From: Misgurnus anguillicaudatus
Lineage: Eukaryota > Chordata > Actinopteri > Cypriniformes > Cobitidae
Assembly: GCF_027580225.2 (NCBI RefSeq)
Contig: NC_073359.2
Location: forward strand, 15,260,001 to 15,324,000
Reading direction: 5' to 3'
DNA: 64,000 bases
Within the stretch, counting starts at the first letter, position 1, and the number at the start of each line of letters is the position of its first letter. Of this stretch, positions 1-11,640 are shown one piece after another. The notes under the pieces were generated by a model that searched no databases, had not been told where the DNA came from, and was given only the letters and a program-made list of their open reading frames with translations. The position numbers were made by a program, and so were the translations under genes.

Positions 1-111
1 CCTCCGTCTGTGTGTGCGTGGCGTTTAAGTGCAATCAATAGTGCATACATGGTGAGACGTGTTTCAAAAAGCAAACAAACATAAAATCTTTCTGTAATTG
101 ACAGGGCACAT

Positions 112-1701
112 TAGGGGTGGGCGATAAACCGGTATGATAGTAATTACCGGTATTGTGTCACGCCATGATATGGTTTTTGCAAAACCGTTGATACCGGGGT
201 TACATATTTTAAATTCTATTTTTGCACTTATCAGGGTTCCCGCGGTGTGTTAAAAAAACTAGCCTTCAGAAAGTTATATCTATGGCCTTAAAACGCCGAG
301 ATCTTCATCCTAGGACTTAAATTTCACTTTGTGAATGTTATTTTTTTAAGACCCCGCGGGAGTTTACCCAAGTCTTAAAAGTCATACCTCCGTTCCCGAG
401 ATGCGCTGTCCACAGAAGCTCCGATCGCACTTCAATCCATTTTTAATCATCATTTTTTTTAAGAGGATGCACATAATAGTGCACGCAAATCCTGCCAAAG
501 ACTATATTTCAGGTGTTGTGACCTGTATACAGCGAGCTTGGCGAGAAACAAGCCCGTGGCTTACCTAAGCATTACCAGGTTCTGAAACATAAGAGGACCC
601 AGAAGCGAACACTATCAACACTGCTTTATTGAAAATCAACTTAAACAGTCGGGCTGTCGAGTCCTAAGGCACCAACAGCGCGTCAACAGTGTTATACATT
701 TTTAGGAGACTTTTTTACCTCACTGCTTCAAAGTCGTTTAACTGTGTTACTCCCTTTTCACTCAGATCTGCTCTCTACCGCGCCCTGCATGCGCTCTCCA
801 GGTAAGCGATTGGAGGACGGAAAGCAAGAAATTACCGTAATAAACCATAATTTGCCAAAAAGTGCAAGTTATCTTCTTTTAGGAACCATTCCTTTTTTGA
901 TAGCGCAAATGATTGAGGAGTTACGGTTAAATTAATAGCGCTTTCAGAGTGCTTTAGCGGATAACGTAAGCAATTAACGTACCAAACACATTAAAAACAG
1001 CCTTTAATGGTAAATTTCGTTTTCTTAATGCAGATTTATTAATTAGAGAGGCTATTAAACAATACATAGTGCATATTTACGCATAAAAATGTATGAGTGG
1101 AGTGTTTTTGGCAATGTGAATCTGCTGGTTAATTAAATTAAATGCAATAAATACATTTATTAATATAACTAACTTGTATTAATAAACTGTATTCATTAAT
1201 AACGTCAGGGATTAATAATAATTTAAAGTGAGATGGCATCTCCCATCAGATGTTCATATTAACAACAAAAAGAAAATCTTGTTCTTTGTATATTTATAAA
1301 TCAAACAAACACAAGATATACACAGCGCAAAGCTTTAAAGTTGTTGGATGTAGCGTAAAACATTGTAATAAGGCACATAGCCTACCAGCAAATGACCATA
1401 CTAATTTTCATACTTTCATACTTCCCATATTAGTGACAATATGCATAAGAAGATGAGTCCACCCATCCACACAATGGCTTTTTTAAAGGAAAAAAGGGAA
1501 AAGATAAAAAATCATGTCTATGTCCAATCCCTCACTTATTAGTAACATATGGTTAAAAATACAAATTTTGTCTGTAATTTAACTAAGGTTTACTACAGTG
1601 TGTTTCCAAAATGTTTTCTCTCATATGGCAACATACCGTAATACCGGCTGAAGAGTGAAAAATACCTTGATATGAATTTTTGCTTATACCGCCCACCCCT
1701 A
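112..1701. mobile_element. Non-autonomous hAT element with perfect 8-bp target duplication
   Basis: The left end reads TAGGGGTGGGCGATA and the right end reads CGCCCACCCCTA, an imperfect terminal inverted repeat. Both sides carry the identical 8-mer GGGCACAT (104-111 and 1702-1709), which is the target duplication size of hAT transposases. No transposase frame is visible inside, so it would need a transposase supplied in trans. Much of the interior is occupied by another repeat family beginning at 232. Confidence 0.85.
232..1440. mobile_element. Nested DNA transposon, CAGGGTTCCC family, copy 1
   Basis: The segment begins with CAGGGTTCCCGCGG and matches, in reverse orientation and with many small gaps, the element at 28230-29330. 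Shared blocks include the region around 'cattcatcctaggact', the 'cttaaacagtcgggctg' segment and the 'cttcccatattagtg' segment near 1430. The right terminus is not recognisable, so the end given is where similarity fades. It lies wholly inside the hAT element 112-1701, so it probably inserted into that element and later lost one end. Confidence 0.6.
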
Positions 1702-1709
1702 GGGCACAT

Positions 1710-2057
1710 ACAAACTAAATGATCTCCACAGTATTCTTTTTCAAATAAAAACATTTGTTTATGTCTTAAGTGTATGTATCAGGGTATATGCAGGAATCAT
1801 AGATATGAATTTACTACCTTTTTACCACCTCCAAAATATTTTTTACTACCAACACAACATCAAGCAGCAGCCCGTTTTTTGGGGGTGTGGGAGGGGTATG
1901 CAAAGCACCACTTACTATAACGTATAAGTGTCACACCGATCATAAATACGAGTTTCAGTTGTCCTTATCTTAACCCTAGCCCTTGAGTTAACCATAGCTC
2001 TTAGCCCAGAGGTGCAAACTCATCAGGGGTAAAAAAGGTGACAAAGACACAAGCGTT

Positions 2058-2060
<3 letters not shown>
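1710..2060. other. No gene seen
   Basis: AT-rich, unremarkable sequence right of the hAT element. If the exon at 3977-4133 is real, this stretch lies downstream of it and is probably its first intron. Confidence 0.5.

Positions 2061-2107
<47 letters not shown>
2061..2107. repeat. (CA)n microsatellite
   Basis: An uninterrupted CA dinucleotide tract of about 45 bases. Confidence 0.95.
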
Positions 2108-2110
<3 letters not shown>

Positions 2111-3976
2111 CATATCACAGTTTGTATATCAATTATAATTTTTCTTTTATTTATTTATTGTAAATCTTATTAATTTCAGCATTTAAATTTTTTAATCAAA
2201 TTTGAAACTGTTAACATTAATGTTAGTTTGAGGTGCATTAACTAATTACTGTAATGACATAAACAGGAATTAAATAAATGTTTATATCCAATATATTGTG
2301 ATTTTTTTTCATAATGCATTTACTAATGTGAACAAATACAACGTTTTTGTAAACTTTGCAACCAAATTTGTGTTACAGAACTTTGCATTTCATATTATTC
2401 AGTACACATAAACAAATGCTCCAGGGTTTGTTCTGTTTACAGTAATAGCTTGAATACAGTATGAATATGAACCCTGAACGAGCCACTCCAATCAAACTTG
2501 TGTACAATTCGGTGTACAATTCGACATACAAATCTTATTAAAGATAGAAAAGTTTTCTCTTAATGCTTAACGAGTGACAGACATGAGCAAAATTAGGTAA
2601 CTTCCCCTTTAAGACCAAAGTCCGGATCTAATATATTGTTACACATGCATTTTCTCTTATAGCTGTTTACTTTCTCTTAATACCTAAATGGTCACGTTTA
2701 TGAGGATAATAATAATAATGAGAATCCGGCCCCGACCCATGAATTAAGATTTAACAAAGTATTTTGACATAAAACGTAATTCAATTCAGTATTATGTTTA
2801 TCTTTGTTTACAGTTTAATGTTGCTACTTCCCACATCTTTAAAGGATAAGCACTGGGTATTAGCTATACCAGATGCCCATGTCAGTAGGACACAGCACTG
2901 GGGAGCTGGGGACATTTTAAATATGCATGCAACAGTGCAGCATGTGGCTAGGGCAACTTATAACAGTAGTAAGATCACAAGCAGATTGCTAAACAAGAGC
3001 TAAAATATCTGTATAATAAACTGCCAAGATTTGTGAGTAAGCTATAACATTTAAAAGCTTGAGTAGAAGGAACACTTAAAGTAGATGAAAGATAATACAA
3101 GTAGGAAGCGCTTTAATGGTTGTGGTCAGAGACACGTGACAGCAGAAGAAAGGACATAATGAATTTCTACCAGTATGTACAGCTTATTTCTCCAGATACT
3201 AACTGCATTTAAAGCAAAATGTACCCCATTTCTGTCAGATAATGGCTGTGGGAGTTGACAAGGAATACATTTCGGCAACATTCACAAACAGGACGTGCAC
3301 GGTTAATATAAATATAAAAGGCAACACTGCCCTTGAATACAGCCTCAGACAAAGAGCTTGAAAATTCAAAAACGGCAAATCATAAAAGGAAAAATAACAT
3401 TGACAGAAGAACAGCAGAACATATTTACAGACAAAAAAATAAACTTTGAATTGCTCAAACCAGTACAGCATAACTATGCTGTGTCTCCTGGCAGTATTAC
3501 AGTAACGTTAAACATATGCTACTCATATATAATTTCAAAACAGTTTATATTCAAAAAAGGTCAACTCCTCCAGATTTTAATTTATTTAAGTTATGTGACA
3601 ACATTCAAGAGGCTTTTAGTGAGAATAAAGTAAAACCATGACTGTTTCCATCACTAAGGCTTTTATGTTAAAAGCAAATATCTATGAAGGCTGTAATACA
3701 ATTCAATTCAACTTTTTAAACCAGCAGCAGAAACTTGATGAAGTCTGTACACTGTTGAGTAAAGCCTACTATTCAGCCTAACGTTACCTAATATAAAGTT
3801 ATTCATTATATTACAAATTATATATTATGTAAGTAAACAGCAACACGGGCTGCAAAATTAGTCACGTCAATATTTCAGGACGTCAAAACTGACATTGTCT
3901 CCCTCTTTGTGAAGTACTGCTGCCGAGCCTTAGGCTCCGATTCAATCCCATCCTATGATGAGAAAAAAAACTTTAC
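2108..3976. other. Probable first intron of the MAP1-like gene; no exon seen
   Basis: AT-rich sequence with short chance frames only. I looked on the minus strand for a second MAP1-type exon (a RSWD-like start followed by an FVSRHSA-like motif) and did not find one here or further left, so intron 1 probably extends beyond position 1. Confidence 0.4.
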
Positions 3977-4133
3977 CTCTTTCAATCTCTGTCACTAGCA
4001 GATCCGCAAATCCGGCCGGCCCGGATTGTCCAACAATGACAAGCAATGAGTATTTATTGCTGCAAAAGCCAAAGCGCGAAGTACGGTCGGAGTTTTCCAT
4101 GCCAACCAATTCGCTGATGTGGTCTGTCGCCAT
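3977..4133 (-). CDS. Putative first coding exon of a MAP1-family (MAP1S-like) microtubule-associated protein
   Basis: On the minus strand an ATG at 4133 in good context (CAACATGGCG) opens 52 codons that end at a canonical splice donor, AGAG|GTAAAG, with the intron starting at 3976 and leaving the codon split after its first base. The peptide starts MATDHISELVGMEN and ends with YSLLVIVGQ, then LLVTEIERG. MAP1 family N termini have the same order: a short leader, a LLVVVG-type strand, then an ELERG or IELG segment at the exon junction leading into RSWD. The match is closest to MAP1S as I remember it. MAP1 proteins bind microtubules and are cleaved into heavy and light chains. The rest of the gene would lie left of the window. 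This is the only candidate host-gene exon seen. The identity is inferred from motif resemblance, not from a search. Confidence 0.55.
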
Positions 4134-4210
4134 GTTGCAAAGTTTATACAAACTCGTGACGTCCGATTCGAAAATGAATCGATCGAATCGATTCGCACGC
4201 GTTCATAAAA

Positions 4211-4659
4211 TCTGAGGAAGGACAGTAAAACATGTTAGGACCATAAACAATTAAATATTTTTCAATCTAATATTAAAGTTTTAAAATATATCGTAAAATA
4301 AAAATTAAAGGTCTCAGGTTACAGTGAGTAAAATAATCTAACTTGAACACTCAATGCTTACACCTTTATTTTTTATAAATAAATCGATTACGTACACAAT
4401 GTTGATTTCCTGAAATTGTGAAGTTCCCTGCCGGCAACACTTTTGATGAGTCAAACTATTCAGTTGATTGAAATAAACAGTTCAAACGAACCGATTCTTT
4501 AAATGAATCGGATTCCCAATGGTTAAACAAGTGATGCGGAAAAGGAAACACTCGTCCTCACATGCGAGAGGCGGGGAATCGTGATTTACGTCAATTGTGT
4601 CCAATCAATAGAGTGCCGCAGGGATTACGTGTTTTTGAGGAAACAGAGCCAACAGAAGC

Positions 4660-4660
<1 letters not shown>
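4211..4660. other. Upstream region of the MAP1-like exon; no gene seen
   Basis: Lies immediately 5' of the putative minus-strand first exon and would hold its promoter. No TATA box is obvious; GATTCGA/TCGAATC motifs recur around 4165-4195 and 4490-4515. Confidence 0.35.

Positions 4661-4663
<3 letters not shown>

Positions 4664-4723
<60 letters not shown>
4664..4723. repeat. (TTA)n microsatellite
   Basis: A run of about 20 TTA/ATT triplets. It produces spurious poly-isoleucine reading frames on both strands. Confidence 0.95.
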
Positions 4724-4728
<5 letters not shown>

Positions 4729-4849
4729 CTAAACAAATACAAACAAAACAGGAGGTACAATACAAAATCTTATTACAAATCGAACATGTGTATCTTAGAA
4801 AATACATATATAAAGAGTAGAAGAACATGGGGCATAGATACAAGGCAAT

Positions 4850-5269
4850 AAAGAGAAAAATAAATAAATAAATATTATATATTTAAAAGAAACGAAATCA
4901 AAAGGCCAATCATTCAATAAGAATGTTTATAAAAGACACAGTTTCACAGCATTCTTATTATTACATAATATTAAAGACTTTATTAGAGAATATATATAGT
5001 TCCAACTCATTCCTCAATTGTGTTATGTTATGATTTACTTTGAAAAGAACGACATTTATGCATGAAATATACTTATCAAAATTATGTTGTTAATTGTTAG
5101 ATTCATTATCTGAATTGGACACAAGTAATTGTATAAGTTCCAGCCAAAACTTCTGTATGATTTCACACACACAGGGTCCTGGCAGTACCATGTTTTATGT
5201 GTGAGATGCATGGTTTTAGTATTGGTTTATTCTGACCACGCATTTCCCGGGTCTTGTCACTTTTTCCCT
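4850..5269. other. AT-rich stretch leading into a LINE 3' fragment
   Basis: No gene is visible. The last 50-100 bases may be the upstream part of the LINE 3' end that resumes at 5693, because the sequence either side of the inserted element 5277-5692 reads on as one stretch once a GATCCCT duplication is removed. Confidence 0.4.
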
Positions 5270-5276
5270 GATCCCT

Positions 5277-5692
5277 TACCCAGCAAACATGCCCATGGGG
5301 GGCCCACGGTGGGTATGCTGTGGAACACTGTGGGCAGGGCAAACCCACACCAAACCCCAAATGGGCCCCATGCGGGGGCCTTATATGGGTTTACTATGGG
5401 CAAGCCCACTGTGGGCTTGCCCACAGTAAACCCACACAGGCCCCATATGGGCTAGCCCATGCGGGCCCCCATGACTTTGCCCTTTTGGGCCCCATGAGGG
5501 TTTTTTTGTGGGCCAACCCACTGTGGGCTTGCCCACAGAAAAACCCAAACAGGGCCCATATGGGCCAGCCCATGCGGGCCCCCTATTACTTTGCCCTTTT
5601 GCGCCCCATCCCACTGTGGGCTTGCCCGCAAAAAACCCCACACAAGCCCCATATTTTCTAGCTAGCCCCCATTATTTTGTCATTTATTCTTG
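5277..5692. mobile_element. GC-rich palindromic repeat element with 7-bp target duplication
   Basis: The block starts TACCCAGCAAACATG and is flanked on both sides by GATCCCT (5270-5276 and 5693-5699). Inside, the motif CCCACTGTGGGCTTGCCC recurs at 5405, 5517 and 5610 (spacings 112 and 93), each self-complementary, with ATATGGGC and GCCCATGCGGGCCCC motifs in between. It interrupts a LINE 3' end. Related CCCAGCTAGCA ends are seen near 23890 and 59810. Confidence 0.65.
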
Positions 5693-6087
5693 GATCCCTC
5701 ACATCCAAGTCACCCCATTTTTGAACTTTTGCCATCTGGCCGGCGCTTCAGAGCCGCGAATACCAGAACAGTAAGGCACAAAAACAGTTTCTTTCCCCAG
5801 GCAATCTACCTCATGAACAGTTATATGTTCCCCACTCATGCTTATGCAAAAAAAAGTGCAATATCCTTATATTTATTTGTTACCCCTCCATTCTATCCCT
5901 GCATCTTATTTAATCCTATTTAATTGTCATTTATAGCACAATTGTTTACACACCTATTTATTTGCCTACAATTTTTGTCTGTGTGTTGGTGTCTTTGTGT
6001 ACTGGAAGCTTACGTCACTAAAACAAATTCCTTGTATGTGCAAGCATTCTTGGCAATAAAGCTCTTTCTGATTCTGATTTCTGATTC
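5693..6087 (+). mobile_element. 3' end of a CR1/L2-group LINE
   Basis: The frame reads PSHPSHPIFELLPSGRRFR, then a KNSFFPQAIYLMNS segment, which matches the C-terminal end of the LINE protein at 14981-15724 (LNSCFTLLPSGRRYR, then KSFVPVAIKALN). It is followed by an AT-rich 3' UTR, an AATAAAG signal and a short GATTCT-type repeat tail at about 6065-6087. That tail matches the tail at 14875 of the other LINE. This is a dead 5'-truncated copy. Confidence 0.75.
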
Positions 6088-6089
6088 AT

Positions 6090-6540
6090 TTATCATAGTA
6101 ATAATATTTTTTTAAATATTTGAATTATTAAAATAAGTATGATTATTATTAAATTATTAAAATAATTATCATTGGTTGTTATTATCTTAGCAGATAATTT
6201 CCTTTTGATGTTAATTGTTGTTGTTAAATCAAAAACCATAGTTACTACACTTTTGCTATAATAAAACCATTTTTATAAATTTTTATGAAGGTCTGTCCAT
6301 TTAGAACAAAATGTGCATGCATGTTTATGTAGAAATAATTGAACACACCCCCGGATAAGGATCTTAAAAGCTATGCTAGTTTAAAGCACAACATTTCTGT
6401 TTATTTTAATACAATAAATATTTAATGTTAAACAAGTTCTAATTTTCAGTCCGTCTGAACGCAGTGCTTCGCTATGAGAAGCACTTTCTTTACCATCTTT
6501 GTTGTTTTTTAACATGTCTTTTGTTATGTGTTATTAGGCA
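6090..6540. other. AT-rich spacer, nothing recognised
   Basis: No frame, repeat or terminus could be supported here. Confidence 0.4.
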
Positions 6541-6679
6541 TGTTCGACTTCATGAAGCGCTGTGAGAGCCCACATCATACGTTGATGACGTCGAGAAATT
6601 ACACGTAGAGATCTAATTTCGAATCGCTCTCGCGGTACATTGACGTCATCATCCTGTCAGCGCCGCATGAAGTCGAACA
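6541..6679. mobile_element. Short palindromic MITE
   Basis: A 14-base inverted repeat, TGTTCGACTTCATG, stands at 6541-6554, and its complement is at 6666-6679. Pairing continues inward with two mismatches through GCGCTG, and a second inner pair GATGACGTC/GACGTCATC makes the 139-bp unit a good hairpin. No clear target duplication was found, so the family is unassigned. Confidence 0.65.
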
Positions 6680-6975
6680 CACCTATTATTTGCAGGCACG
6701 CGCCTCCGTCCTCCTGAGTCAAAAAACTGAATTTAACCGATGTTTACCTCAGACGACAGTTTTCGACAAGATTGGAAAGCGTTTGGCGTTTTGTCCGGGC
6801 AGACCGGGAACGTTTGAACAGTAGGCAGCGTTTTTCGGTTTATTTTGCAAGCGTTTTGTTTGTTTTGGTAGAGCGAGAGTGTCGGTCCGACGGCCGTCGG
6901 CTGGTCGGCACTTTTGCTTTATTTATTTCATTTGATTGCAATATGCCGTAATTTATAGGAATTATTGAAAGTGAT

Positions 6976-7857
6976 ATGGAGGAGGAATCTCAGGGTCTAA
7001 GTTGGCGCTTAGGGGCAAGAAAGAGAAGGGGAAGTGGTGGTGGTGGAAAAAGCCCATACAGTAAAAATAGAAAATTTGAGGAAGAGTTTAAAGTGTTGAT
7101 GAAATTCAATGTGGATATCGCTAAACTTGATATTTCCAATCCAATGCGTCTAACTAAGTTGATTAGAGAAGCTGTTGGAGAGGTGAAATCAGCAAGGTAT
7201 ATTAGCAACAATGAGGTCATAGTGTTTTGCAAATCTAACCAGCCAAAACAGAAGGCTTTATGTTTGAGTAAACTAGGGAAGGATAATGTGGAATATGTGG
7301 AGGTGGGGGTAAGCGATGGAATGAGAGGAGTCATTTCTGAAGAGGTAATGAAAACTTGTATGAAGGGAGGGAAAATAGTAAAGGCAATTCGGTTTCACAC
7401 TACCAAGGAAGTGAAGAAGGTTCCAAGTACAACAGTCATGCTGATTTTTAATGAATTGCAGCTTCCTAAACGGGTAATGATTGGATATGTTTGCTATCCA
7501 GTCAGGCTATATGTGCCAGCACCTCTGAGGTGCTTTAAGTGCCAGAGGTTGGGGCACGTTGCAGCAGTTTGTAAAGGGGCAAGGAGATTTGTAGATGCGG
7601 AGGAGATCATTACTATGGTCAGTGTGGGGAGGGAGTGCAGCCTAGATGTTGCAATTGTGGTGAAGCTCATAGCGCAGCATTTCAAAGTTGTGTTAAACGG
7701 CAGGAGCAACAGGAGGTCCAAAGATACAAGGTAGTTAATCAGGTGTCATATGCAGAGGCTGTTAAACAGGTCGAAGTTAAGGACTCTGCAATTAAACAAA
7801 GGGCGGGTCAGGAAGAGGATTTAATGCAGGGTGGAGGACAGGCTAGGGATGAACCCT
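6976..7857 (+). pseudogene. I-LINE ORF1 (gag-like, zinc knuckles), frameshifted
   Basis: ORF1 of this LINE class binds the element RNA and forms the ribonucleoprotein. The frame opens at ATG 6976 (MEEESQGLSWRLGARKRRG, basic N terminus) and contains a CCHC knuckle, CFKCQRLGHVAAVC. Close to 7590 the protein leaves frame. The next frame reads RCGGDHYYGQCGEG, then CCNCGEAHSAAFQSC, which are two more knuckle-like motifs, and runs to a stop at 7857. So three zinc knuckles were originally contiguous and one small indel broke them. About 200 bases of untranslatable spacer separate it from the endonuclease frame. Confidence 0.75.
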
Positions 7858-8365
7858 AGCAAAAGAGGATAGGCTCATAATGGAAGGTGGAAAAGATAGA
7901 TGTTCTAGCTTTTATAATTAAAGTAATTAACTGCTCTGCCCAAGATTGTTAAGTTAATAATACAAGCTGCTAAGGCACATTTGGATATGGCTAATATACC
8001 TGTGGATGAGGTGATGAAAAAGCTAGCAGAAGGAAGTGGTGAACCATCACAGCCTGAAGGATGGCAGGAATCCCATTAACTATATTACAGTGGAATGCTA
8101 GAAGTTTGGTGGCGAACGGGCAGGAATTAAAGAAATTTGTATATGAATTACCGGTTTTACCTGATGTTTTATGTATACAGGAGACATTAGTTCCTCAATT
8201 ACAGTTTGTAGTTCCTGGTTTTACATCAGTACGGAAAGATAGGGAAAAAGGGTATGGGGGTGGATGTTGTACCTTTGTGAAAGAGGGTCTGACATATAGG
8301 GAATTAATAGTGAGTGAGGATAGTGAGTGTGTGGCTGTGGAAATGTGGATACGAGGGGGTAGTAT

Positions 8366-10434
8366 CAGGGGCGCCGCTAGCAATTTTGGGCCCTATGAAA
8401 GAATAGGGGGTCAGGCCCCCACCATACCCATTTCGCACCAAACATACAATCCAACCTACTGTAGCTATTCAAAATCTTTGTCTGTAATTTAATAATACAG
8501 AACTATTTATTTTGCTATTGTTATGACCACAATTATCAGTATTTATAGACACCTACAATGTCTGCAGCTAAGATAATTTATTGTGCAATGTAAATTTAAT
8601 TGAAAAATACAGTACATTATTCGAATATTCAGAGAAAATGCAACGTTCTTAAAGATTAAAGATAAATGTGACCATGCCTGTGAAAACCCAGCTGAAGTAT
8701 TTCTTTGTGATTTACTGTTTCCCACATAAATTCATCCTACATAATGTAAAGAACATTTTGTGAAAATATAAACTTGATATCTTTAATATTGACTGAGTAA
8801 TGTCATGTCGGCGATTGAAATCATAGTGAAATTAATGCTTGAAATTAAACTGTGATGCTTTTTATTTCACAATAAGATTTGAGAGTTTAGTCTGATTTTC
8901 ACAGGCAGTCTCAGTGACATACTGTATACTTGAGCTGTTACACACACACCAATGACATTGTAACATTTAAAAATGGCGAACAACAACAATGCATCTTTTC
9001 TATACATTCAAGTTTCACACACCAGCAGCTTCAGTAAAGCAAAAATAACGACAGATCATTGAAACTGTGAACTTGAGAAAACAGCTATACTGTTATTAAA
9101 TGATTCTTCAGACTGTTTTTTAATCAACGGGACTCTAAAATGAAATGAATGACAACTATAGCAGATTACAACATAGATTTCCATTGATTTCTTAAACATG
9201 TTGCAAGGTGAGAAGCTTTAATATACATAACTGGACTAGTTTAGCCTTAGTTGCATTTCAGTTTTATCACAATCAACTCGATTCACGACTGCATAAAAAT
9301 ACTTCCTTGGCATATTGCGTTACAAAACATTGGAGTGTTTAACCGATCGCATTTCTAGTTTGTTAATTAGCTTATACGGGCTACGTTAATTAAAACAGCT
9401 TATAAGGGCTGACTTCGCGTTAGAATCATAACACAAAACAGGGAACGTAAATCACCTTGTTTGTTTTTAAACTGAGGTGAACAGAGCGAAGACTTACAGT
9501 GGAATGAAAACTGCATTGTATTGCTCCAGCGTCACATTGTGTAAACTGCATTTATAGTAAGGAAGCGCACATATGCAGATTAGCGATGGTCGTTTTCGAA
9601 GCACTGCTTCATGAGGCTTCGAAACATTTACGAATCTTTTGTTTCGAATCAGTGGTTCGGAGCTTGTTTCAAATTGGCCCAAGTCACGTGATTTTAGCAA
9701 ACGAGGCTTCGTTACGTCATAACTGTTTCGAAACGTTTTGAAAATCCAATGGTTCACCACTAGGGGGAGTTGATCACATGACCAGTGTCTAATATGTTTA
9801 GGTGAACTCGGATCATTTTTATTATGAAAGTTCATAAAACATTTATCCTTCTGACTAATAACACTTCCATTTTGTCTACTTTTTGTTTATAGACAGATTT
9901 AATGACAAAATGTGCATAATTAAAAGGGTAGTTAGTTTTAATGATTTGTTTGCCCTAAATAAAACTAAAAACACATAATAGACTTTTAACTATGTCTTAA
10001 TTAAGTTAAATCATTTTTTAAAAATATTTTAATAAAAATCTTGCTATTATTTTGTTAAAAAAAAAGTGTAAAATGTTTGGACAAATCTGCTTTTACACTA
10101 TTTTGACCAGCAGGGGTCGCCAGCGTGTGTGGTGTTTCGAACTGCTTCGAAAAACTGAATCAATTTTCGAAGCAATTGGCTTCGAAAAGCTTCATTTCTC
10201 CCATCACTAATGCAGATATCATAGAAAATAGCAGTAAATACACACACCTTGTTCTCTTCTGAAGTTCACGCGCACTTCTGAAGACGGCGCTAACATGCAG
10301 AGTAAAGACGGGGCGGGGCTAAGAGGGCTCAGTTTAAGGGGGTTGCGTTTGCGGCACAGTCCTTGGCTGGGGCCCTCAAAAGTTCATAGGCCCTTAGAAT
10401 CGTCCTAACTTTTCCCCCCCTTACGGCGCCCCTG
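8366..10434. mobile_element. hAT element with perfect 8-bp duplication, inserted in the I-LINE
   Basis: Ends are CAGGGGCGCCG at the left and CGGCGCCCCTG at the right (11-bp perfect inverted repeat), flanked by GGTAGTAT at 8358-8365 and 10435-10442. No transposase frame was recognised in its 2,069 bp. It contains a younger hAT MITE at 9581-10209. The GGGCCC-type subterminal sequence is typical of fish hAT elements with CAGGGGCG ends. Confidence 0.9.
9581..10209. mobile_element. hAT MITE nested in the previous hAT
   Basis: The left end is TAGCGATGG and the right end CCATCACTA, with TTCGAAGC motifs repeated near both ends. The perfect 8-bp duplication ATGCAGAT is at 9573-9580 and 10210-10217. 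The length is 629 bp, with no coding potential. This is the third level of nesting at this point (LINE, then hAT, then MITE). Confidence 0.9.
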
Positions 10435-11640
10435 GGTAGTATTATAATAGTTAATTTTTACAATCCCTGTAATGACCTAACAGTGGAATATCTGGAAAGA
10501 GTGGTGCAGAGAGAAGGTAAAAGGGTGGTGTGGTGTGGGGATTTTAACGCACATAACTCTTTATGGGGTTGTGACATCACAAATAGGAATGGTGAAGTGG
10601 TAGAGGAGTTCATGGACAATGAGACACTTATATGCCTAAATGATGGGTGAGGCACTAGAGTGAATGTTAGAACTGGAGCATTATCAGCACTGGATCTTAC
10701 ATGTGTGTCTAGTACACTAGCTGGGTTAAGTGAGTGGGATATATTGGAGCATACCACCATAGGAAGTGATCATTTTCCTTTAATTTGTAAAATAGCTGTT
10801 AAAATAAGTAGAGAGGTGAATTGGTGTCCAGGAAAGTGGCAGTGGAGAGAGGCAAATTGGGAATTGTTTAATAAAGTTTGTGAAGCCAGAGTGGGTCAGG
10901 CAGAGGCGATTCTAGAGTTAGAGCTTTAGGGGTGCTGAGCACCCAATGAGCTCCGCTGCCACCACCCACTCTTTTTTCCTAGAGAAACCAATAATATGTC
11001 TATTGTAAAATAACTATAATTTTAACATTGGTTCAACTAACTCCAAAATCCAGATTTTTTGGAGACCTTTCAGGCATGAAAACGGGTCAGGGGTGAAAAA
11101 GATGAGAAGAATCTCCCTTAGAATTTTTTTAAAATTACACATTTTAAAGCATCAATCTGATGAGTTTTGAGATGCATTTTTCTGCCAACCTTTTTATTTC
11201 TAATTAATGGCGAGCTAGCACTTTTTGAAATTAATGCCATATTAAAGTCTCTGGACAAAAGGTGGGCTACAGCAGCAGTGTGGGTATGGTTTTATGTGAA
11301 TATACAGTGTATCGTTTTAAGCTTTTGTCAAAATGACAAATCTCCTAATTTATAACTTTTATGCCTACAATATATGGTAGGTTTATTAATAGTTTGTTAA
11401 TTTGCAGCTTTTCTTTTAACAGTCCTTTAATTGAACCATTACCTTTACTATATGTCTAACCATTACCTTTACTATATGTCTAAAAGAAAACTCCAGCACT
11501 AAGGGTTAAAAACGTTATCCCCTTCATATTAATCTACATGTGACAAACTAAAAAAAAAATTATTGTCTAGTTTGATAGTCAGACAGTTAGTGATTTCACA
11601 TATAACTTACCGGTATACACAGTGATATGCAACTACACTG

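Larger units (their letters stand above)
8061..10900 (+). pseudogene. I-LINE ORF2 endonuclease domain, split by a hAT insertion
   Basis: APE-type endonuclease nicks target DNA for target-primed reverse transcription. The first part (8061-8365) has LQWNARSLVANGQ and CIQETLV, the N- and E-containing catalytic motifs. The second part (10443-10900) has VVWCGDFNAHNSLWGC and, after a TGA near 10648, LDLTCVSS and GSDHFPLIC, which supply the catalytic Asp and His motifs. Removing the hAT at 8366-10434 together with one GGTAGTAT copy rejoins the two halves. The domain ends abruptly at 10900, where hAT-like sequence begins and the reverse transcriptase should follow. Confidence 0.75.

Noticed and set aside
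744..935. 63-codon frame inside the left hAT element
   Set aside because: No domain, and the same stretch in the reverse copy near 28700-28800 is not open.
1968..2010. Telomere-like TTAACCCTAGCCC stretch
   Set aside because: Only one imperfect unit; no tandem TTAGGG/CCCTAA repeats.
2794..3003. 69-codon frame
   Set aside because: No recognisable motif and no supporting splice or promoter signal.
3235..3633. Overlapping frames on opposite strands
   Set aside because: AT-rich chance frames without start context or splice sites.
4581..4843. Poly-isoleucine frames on both strands
   Set aside because: Pure translation of the TTA microsatellite; no codon bias or domain.
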